A stretch of DNA of 10,074 nt from Chrysiogenales bacterium. GTDB lineage: Bacteria; Acidobacteriota; Aminicenantia; UBA2199. Each line of letters opens with the position of its first letter. Positions within the stretch are counted from its first letter, which is position 1. Below are positions 6,950-10,074 of the stretch, one piece after another. Both the position numbers and the translations under genes were made by a program. Below the pieces are notes generated by a model that was not told where the DNA came from, did not search any database, and saw only the letters and a program-made list of their open reading frames with translations. The stretch covers positions 1 to 10,074 of the forward strand of contig SPCN01000065.1 in NCBI GenBank assembly GCA_004525465.1, read 5' to 3'.

Positions 6950-7043
6950 AACTCACCCCCTACCCCCTCTCTTGCGAAGAGAGGGGGATTCCCCATCTTC
7001 ACTCCCCTTCTCTTCTGGAAGAGAAGGGGCCGGGGGATGAGTT
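6950..7043. repeat. Two perfect hairpins enclosed by an outer stem
   Basis: Hairpin 1 pairs CCCCCTCTCTT (6963-6973) with AAGAGAGGGGG (6977-6987), 11 bp around GCG. Hairpin 2 pairs CCCCTTCTCTTC (7004-7015) with GAAGAGAAGGGG (7018-7029), 12 bp with two bases between the arms. AACTCACCCCC (6950-6960) can pair with GGGGGATGAGTT (7032-7043) with one bulge, closing a three-way, cloverleaf-like structure. The two hairpins are related pyrimidine/purine arms. It could stop or protect transcripts from the LolD-like gene, but no T-run follows. Confidence 0.8.
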
Positions 7044-7211
7044 GGTTATTCGTGTAATCGTCGTTCATCTTCGTTTCGGTCATTTGGTCATTGGTGCTTG
7101 GAGCTTGTTTGTGATTTGGTGCTTGTGATTTGGAATTTTTATTTTAATCTTCAAACTTGAACTCTCTTCCTGCTGAGCTGCCGGCTTGCCTGATTCCATT
7201 TAATTATTATA

Positions 7212-7240
7212 TTGACAATTTATGGTTTGAAAATTATTAT
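7212..7240 (+). promoter_or_regulatory. Near-consensus sigma70-type promoter abutting the glgC start codon
   Basis: The -35 is TTGACA (7212-7217, perfect), the spacer 17 bases, and the -10 TATTAT (7235-7240, five of six). It lies in an A+T-rich stretch unlike the surrounding sequence. Usual spacing puts the transcription start near 7247, the A of the glgC ATG. Confidence 0.72.
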
Positions 7241-7246
7241 TGAATC

Positions 7247-8518
7247 ATGAAAAACGTACTGGCAGTGATACTGGGAGGCGGACGGGGCACCCGGCTGTAT
7301 CCTCTGACCAAGTTCAGGGCCAAACCGGCGGTACCAATCGGTGGAAAATTTCGCCTTATCGACATCCCCATATCCAATTGTTTGCATTGGAACATCAGAA
7401 AAATAATGGTTTTGACCCAATTCAACACCGCTTCCCTTCATCGTCACATCTCGCAATCTTATCGTTTCGACGGCTTTTCGGATGGTTTTTTGCAAATACT
7501 CGCCGCCCAACAAACCATCGAGGATTCCAACTGGTATCAGGGAACGGCCGACGCCGTACGCAAAAACATACATTACATCAAGCACCAAAAAGTCGAACAT
7601 GTTGTGGTGCTCTCCGGAGACCAGTTGTACCGCATCAATTTGCTTGATTTCATGAATTATCATAAGGAAAAAAAAGCCGATATTACCATTGCCGTCAAGC
7701 CGGTTTTGCGGGAACAAGCCGGGGATTTCGGCATTTTGCAGATTAACGACCTTCTGCGTATTGTAAAATTTGTGGAAAAACCCAAGACAAATGCCCTGCT
7801 CGATGAACTGTTCACGCCGAATACCTATCTGGATATCAAGGAGAATAATCTGAATTATATTGCTTCCATGGGCATTTACATCTTTAAAAAGGATGTTTTG
7901 ATCGATCTTCTGGAACATAATGTCAAGGAGGATTTCGGGCGCGAGGTCATTCCCGACGCTCTCGCTGAACGCCAGGTGTTCGCTTATGTGTTCAACGACT
8001 ACTGGGAAGACATCGGAACCATCAAAGCATTTTTCGAAGCCAACCTGGATTTCGCCAACCCTATCCCGCATTTCGATTTTTACAATGAAAACACTCCGAT
8101 CTTCACCCGCAAACGTTTTTTACCAGGCAGCAAGATCGAACACTGCGACGTCCATTACTCATTGATCTCCGACGGTTCGATCATTGAAGGCAGCAAATTG
8201 AGCAACACCATCATCGGCACACGCTCGCTTATTCGCGCCAATACATACCTGGAAAGGGTGGTCATGATGGGTGCCGATTTCTATGAGAGTCTGGAAGAGA
8301 AAGCGGAGAATACCCAGCGCGGGCGCTGCCATGTCGGAGTAGGGCAGAATTGCATCATCCGTAACGCCATATTGGACAAGAATGTGCGCATCGGCGACCA
8401 GGTGCGCTTATTGAATGAAAAAGGTCTGATGAATTTCTCCCATGATCGATATAGCATCGTGGACGGCATCACCGTTATTCCCAAAGACATGGAAATCCCC
8501 GATGGCTTTGTCATCTGA
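7247..8518 (+). CDS. glgC: Glucose-1-phosphate adenylyltransferase (ADP-glucose pyrophosphorylase)
   Basis: Cytoplasmic enzyme making ADP-glucose and pyrophosphate from ATP and glucose-1-phosphate, the committed step of bacterial glycogen synthesis. The 423 residues are complete. The N-terminal nucleotidyltransferase domain has LGGGRGTRLYPLTKFRAKPA (9-28), WYQGTADAVR (96-105), SGDQLYR with Asp125 (123-129) and the sugar-phosphate-binding Lys178 in VEKPK (176-180). The C-terminal part (about 290-423) is a left-handed beta-helix with hexapeptide-like repeats. YIASMGIYIFKKDVL (204-218) and the overall length resemble cyanobacterial and plant enzymes more than the E. coli type. No ribosome-binding site precedes the ATG, and the promoter predicts a leaderless mRNA. 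No glgA or glgB is adjacent; a peptidase gene follows 68 bp later on the same strand. Confidence 0.96.
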   Translation: MKNVLAVILGGGRGTRLYPLTKFRAKPAVPIGGKFRLIDIPISNCLHWNIRKIMVLTQFNTASLHRHISQSYRFDGFSDGFLQILAAQQTIEDSNWYQGTADAVRKNIHYIKHQKVEHVVVLSGDQLYRINLLDFMNYHKEKKADITIAVKPVLREQAGDFGILQINDLLRIVKFVEKPKTNALLDELFTPNTYLDIKENNLNYIASMGIYIFKKDVLIDLLEHNVKEDFGREVIPDALAERQVFAYVFNDYWEDIGTIKAFFEANLDFANPIPHFDFYNENTPIFTRKRFLPGSKIEHCDVHYSLISDGSIIEGSKLSNTIIGTRSLIRANTYLERVVMMGADFYESLEEKAENTQRGRCHVGVGQNCIIRNAILDKNVRIGDQVRLLNEKGLMNFSHDRYSIVDGITVIPKDMEIPDGFVI

Positions 8519-8586
8519 TAAGACGCTACCGCTGCCACGGTGCATTTTCTGAATATTCGAACTGAAAAATATTTTATGGAGGCCAC

Positions 8587-10074
8587 ATGAAGAGAGTGCT
8601 TTTGCTCCTGCTGGTTTTAATCTTCAGCCTGAACGCCGGAGAATTGGAAAAACTGACTTTTGAGCAGGTTTATCTCAACAGGGGCGATGCGCTGTTGCGG
8701 ACCTTGCCGGTCATATCCGGCTGGCTCGATGACGCCCGTTTCTTTGAAACGCGCTCAGGGAAAATATTCCTGGTCGATGCCCGCAGCGGCCGTTCGCAGC
8801 TGCAGCTTGACCCCCAGGCTTTAAAAATGAAGAGGCCGGCAAACCTGAACTTTCTCAAACCCGCCGACCACACTGCCGATTATTCCCAAATGGTATTTCT
8901 CGACGCGGACGATATTTATTTATTCCATAAAAAATCGGGAACCATCCGTCGCGTCACCGCCACGGCGGCGGCTGAAGAAAACCCCACATTTTCTCCTGAT
9001 GGCCGTTTCCTGGCCTATACGGCGGGCGGCAACCTCTTCGTCTGCGACACAGCCGCGGGCGTTCCCGGCCAATTGACCTTTGACGGCAGTGAGGAGATCC
9101 TTAACGGCTACGCCTCATGGGTCTATTATGAGGAGATCCTGGGCCGGGGCAGCCGCTACCGGGCCTTCAACTGGAGCCCCGACGGCAGCAGGATCGTTTT
9201 CCTGCGCTTTGACCAGAGCCGGGTGCCGCAGTTCCCGCTATTCGATGCCGCCGGGACCTATGGCCGCCTGGAAATGCAACGATATCCCAAGCCCGGTTTT
9301 CCCAATCCGGCCGTGAAAATAGGCGTGATCGACCTGGCCGGCCGTCATACGGACTGGATCGCTTTTCCGGCGGAAGTCGACCATTACCTTACGTTTCTGG
9401 ATTGGACCCCGGACGGAAAAAGACTTTATCTGCAGTGGCTGAACCGCGGTCAGGATGAATTGCACGTCTATGAATACACGCTAGTCGATAAAAAATTGCG
9501 CCGGGTCTATCGTGAAAAACAAAGGGCCTGGGTGGATTTTCTGGATGCCGCTGATTTTCAACCATTGGCGGACGGAGGTTTTCTGCTGCTCAGCAGCAAG
9601 AGCGGCTGGAATCACCTGTACCGTGTGTATGCCAATGGCAGGGAAAAGATGATCACCAGTGGCAAGTGGTCGGTGAGCCGGATCGAATTCGTGGATGAGA
9701 AAAAGGGGCTGGCGTTTGTCAGCGCCGACAAGGAGGATTCGACCCGGACCGACCTTTACCGGGTGCCCTTCACTGGCGCCCCTCCCCAGCGCCTGACCCG
9801 TCTCGACGGCACTCACGGCGTGACCTTTTCCAAGGCGGGTTCTTATTTTCTTGACCGTTTTTCGTCCCTGCAGCAACCGCCAATGTTGCGGCTGTGCGCC
9901 CGCGACGGCAGCGTGCTGCGCCGCCTGGGCGAAAGCGCCACTCCCGCTTTGCGGCGCGTCGCCCTGGCCAAGGTGGAGATATTTAAAATCCCAACCGCAG
10001 ACGGCCTGCAATTGCCGGCCGTCTGGTATCTGCCTGCCGATTTCAATGCAGAAAAAAAATATCCGGTCGTATTG
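8587..10074 (+). CDS. Dipeptidyl peptidase IV-like S9 family peptidase (C-terminal part beyond window)
   Basis: An exported serine peptidase that should remove N-terminal dipeptides, often after proline, in the periplasm or on the surface. The visible 496 residues begin with a signal peptide (about 1-17, ending LNAG). The DPP IV N-terminal beta-propeller follows, with blade-like FSPDGRFLAY, WSPDGSRIVFLRFD and WTPDGKRLYL. The family signature is NGYASWVYYEEILGRG (173-188); Glu182-Glu183 match the double-Glu pair that binds the substrate amino terminus. VPQFPLFD (213-220) and YPKPGFPNPAVKIGVIDL (233-250) also fit subfamily S9B. The alpha/beta-hydrolase domain has just begun (FKIPTADGLQLPAVWYLP) at the window edge, so the catalytic Ser, Asp and His are not visible. 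GGAGG lies four bases before the ATG. It is 68 bp after glgC with no strong terminator or promoter between, so shared transcription is possible. Confidence 0.93.
   Translation, partial: MKRVLLLLLVLIFSLNAGELEKLTFEQVYLNRGDALLRTLPVISGWLDDARFFETRSGKIFLVDARSGRSQLQLDPQALKMKRPANLNFLKPADHTADYSQMVFLDADDIYLFHKKSGTIRRVTATAAAEENPTFSPDGRFLAYTAGGNLFVCDTAAGVPGQLTFDGSEEILNGYASWVYYEEILGRGSRYRAFNWSPDGSRIVFLRFDQSRVPQFPLFDAAGTYGRLEMQRYPKPGFPNPAVKIGVIDLAGRHTDWIAFPAEVDHYLTFLDWTPDGKRLYLQWLNRGQDELHVYEYTLVDKKLRRVYREKQRAWVDFLDAADFQPLADGGFLLLSSKSGWNHLYRVYANGREKMITSGKWSVSRIEFVDEKKGLAFVSADKEDSTRTDLYRVPFTGAPPQRLTRLDGTHGVTFSKAGSYFLDRFSSLQQPPMLRLCARDGSVLRRLGESATPALRRVALAKVEIFKIPTADGLQLPAVWYLPADFNAEKKYPVVL

Larger units (their letters stand above)
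6859..7138. repeat. Composite non-coding repeat with degenerate outer inverted repeats
   Basis: This fills most of the 424-bp gap between the LolD-like gene and glgC. The left end GCACCAAATTCCAA (6859-6872) is inverted and split at the right end: its first nine bases recur as ATTTGGTGC (7114-7122) and its last nine as TTGGAATTT (7130-7138). The right end also has short direct repeats: TTGGTGCTTG at 7091-7100 and 7116-7125, and TTGTGATTTGG at 7109-7119 and 7123-7133. Inside are a heptamer array and a hairpin cluster, listed separately. The stretch 7143-7211 holds nothing I can recognise. No transposase is present; a non-autonomous or eroded element is an inference. Confidence 0.6.

Noticed and set aside
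6877..7083. A 68-codon minus-strand open frame that could be called a hypothetical protein
   Set aside because: It is a translation of the hairpins and heptamer repeat. It has no ribosome-binding site and its length is set by the repeat; such frames are a common false call in repeat elements.
6859..7138. CRISPR array in the repeat-rich gap
   Set aside because: The direct repeats are 7-11 bases with irregular spacing and no 25-40-base repeats with unique spacers, and there are no cas genes.
7613..7633. SGDQ in GlgC instead of the SGDH/AGDH seen in familiar enzymes, as a sign of inactivity
   Set aside because: The catalytic Asp (residue 125) is kept. As far as I recall, Gln after it occurs in other bacterial GlgC proteins, so I treat it as natural variation.
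7220..8071. A 283-codon minus-strand open frame
   Set aside because: It is antisense to glgC, whose plus-strand reading has every family motif.
8519..8586. Terminator between glgC and the S9 peptidase
   Set aside because: Only a four-bp stem (ACCG with CGGT) is possible and no T-run follows it.

Overview
The window reads as a chromosomal segment of a Gram-negative-type, probably anaerobic and uncultured bacterium. A LolD-type lipoprotein-sorting ATPase and two predicted lipoproteins argue for an outer membrane. The phosphate butyryltransferase/butyrate kinase pair argues for acyl-CoA fermentation. GlgC is of the cyanobacterial/plant-like length and motif style, the tRNA gene lacks an encoded CCA, and intergenic spaces carry palindromic and tandem repeats. 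I would guess Acidobacteriota or Candidatus Aminicenantes, with low confidence. No phage, transposase, CRISPR or plasmid gene was seen; the content is housekeeping and metabolic.

Layout, left half (minus strand, read right to left): a substrate-binding lipoprotein of the polar amino acid ABC family (5371-4529), an ABC-F ATPase (4424-2439), an imperfect inverted repeat in the gap (2362-2424), a secreted TPR protein (2297-1554), butyrate kinase (1507-419) and the first 140 codons of phosphate butyryltransferase (422-1, running off the window). buk and ptb overlap by ATGA and convert butyryl-CoA to butyrate with one ATP formed. The TPR gene lies 46 bp upstream of buk and may be co-transcribed with it.

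The divergent hub at 5372-5522 holds two well-matched sigma70-type promoters facing apart. One serves the binding-protein gene; the other serves a tRNA-Leu(UAG) at 5523-5604. Downstream of the tRNA, with no visible terminator, come an NlpC/P60 lipoprotein (5641-6126) and a LolD-like ATPase (6139-6822), a likely cell-envelope operon.

The 424-bp gap at 6823-7246 is mostly a non-coding composite repeat: a five-unit heptanucleotide tandem array, two strong hairpins enclosed by an outer stem, and degenerate outer inverted repeats. Next is a near-consensus promoter placed so that glgC (7247-8518) would be transcribed without a leader. After glgC comes the N-terminal two-thirds of a DPP IV-like S9 peptidase (8587 to the window end). 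GlgC makes ADP-glucose for glycogen; the peptidase should trim peptides at the cell surface or in the periplasm.

I found no clearly new biological system. The most useful leads are the composite repeat, the predicted leaderless glgC, and the tRNA-NlpC-LolD transcription unit.
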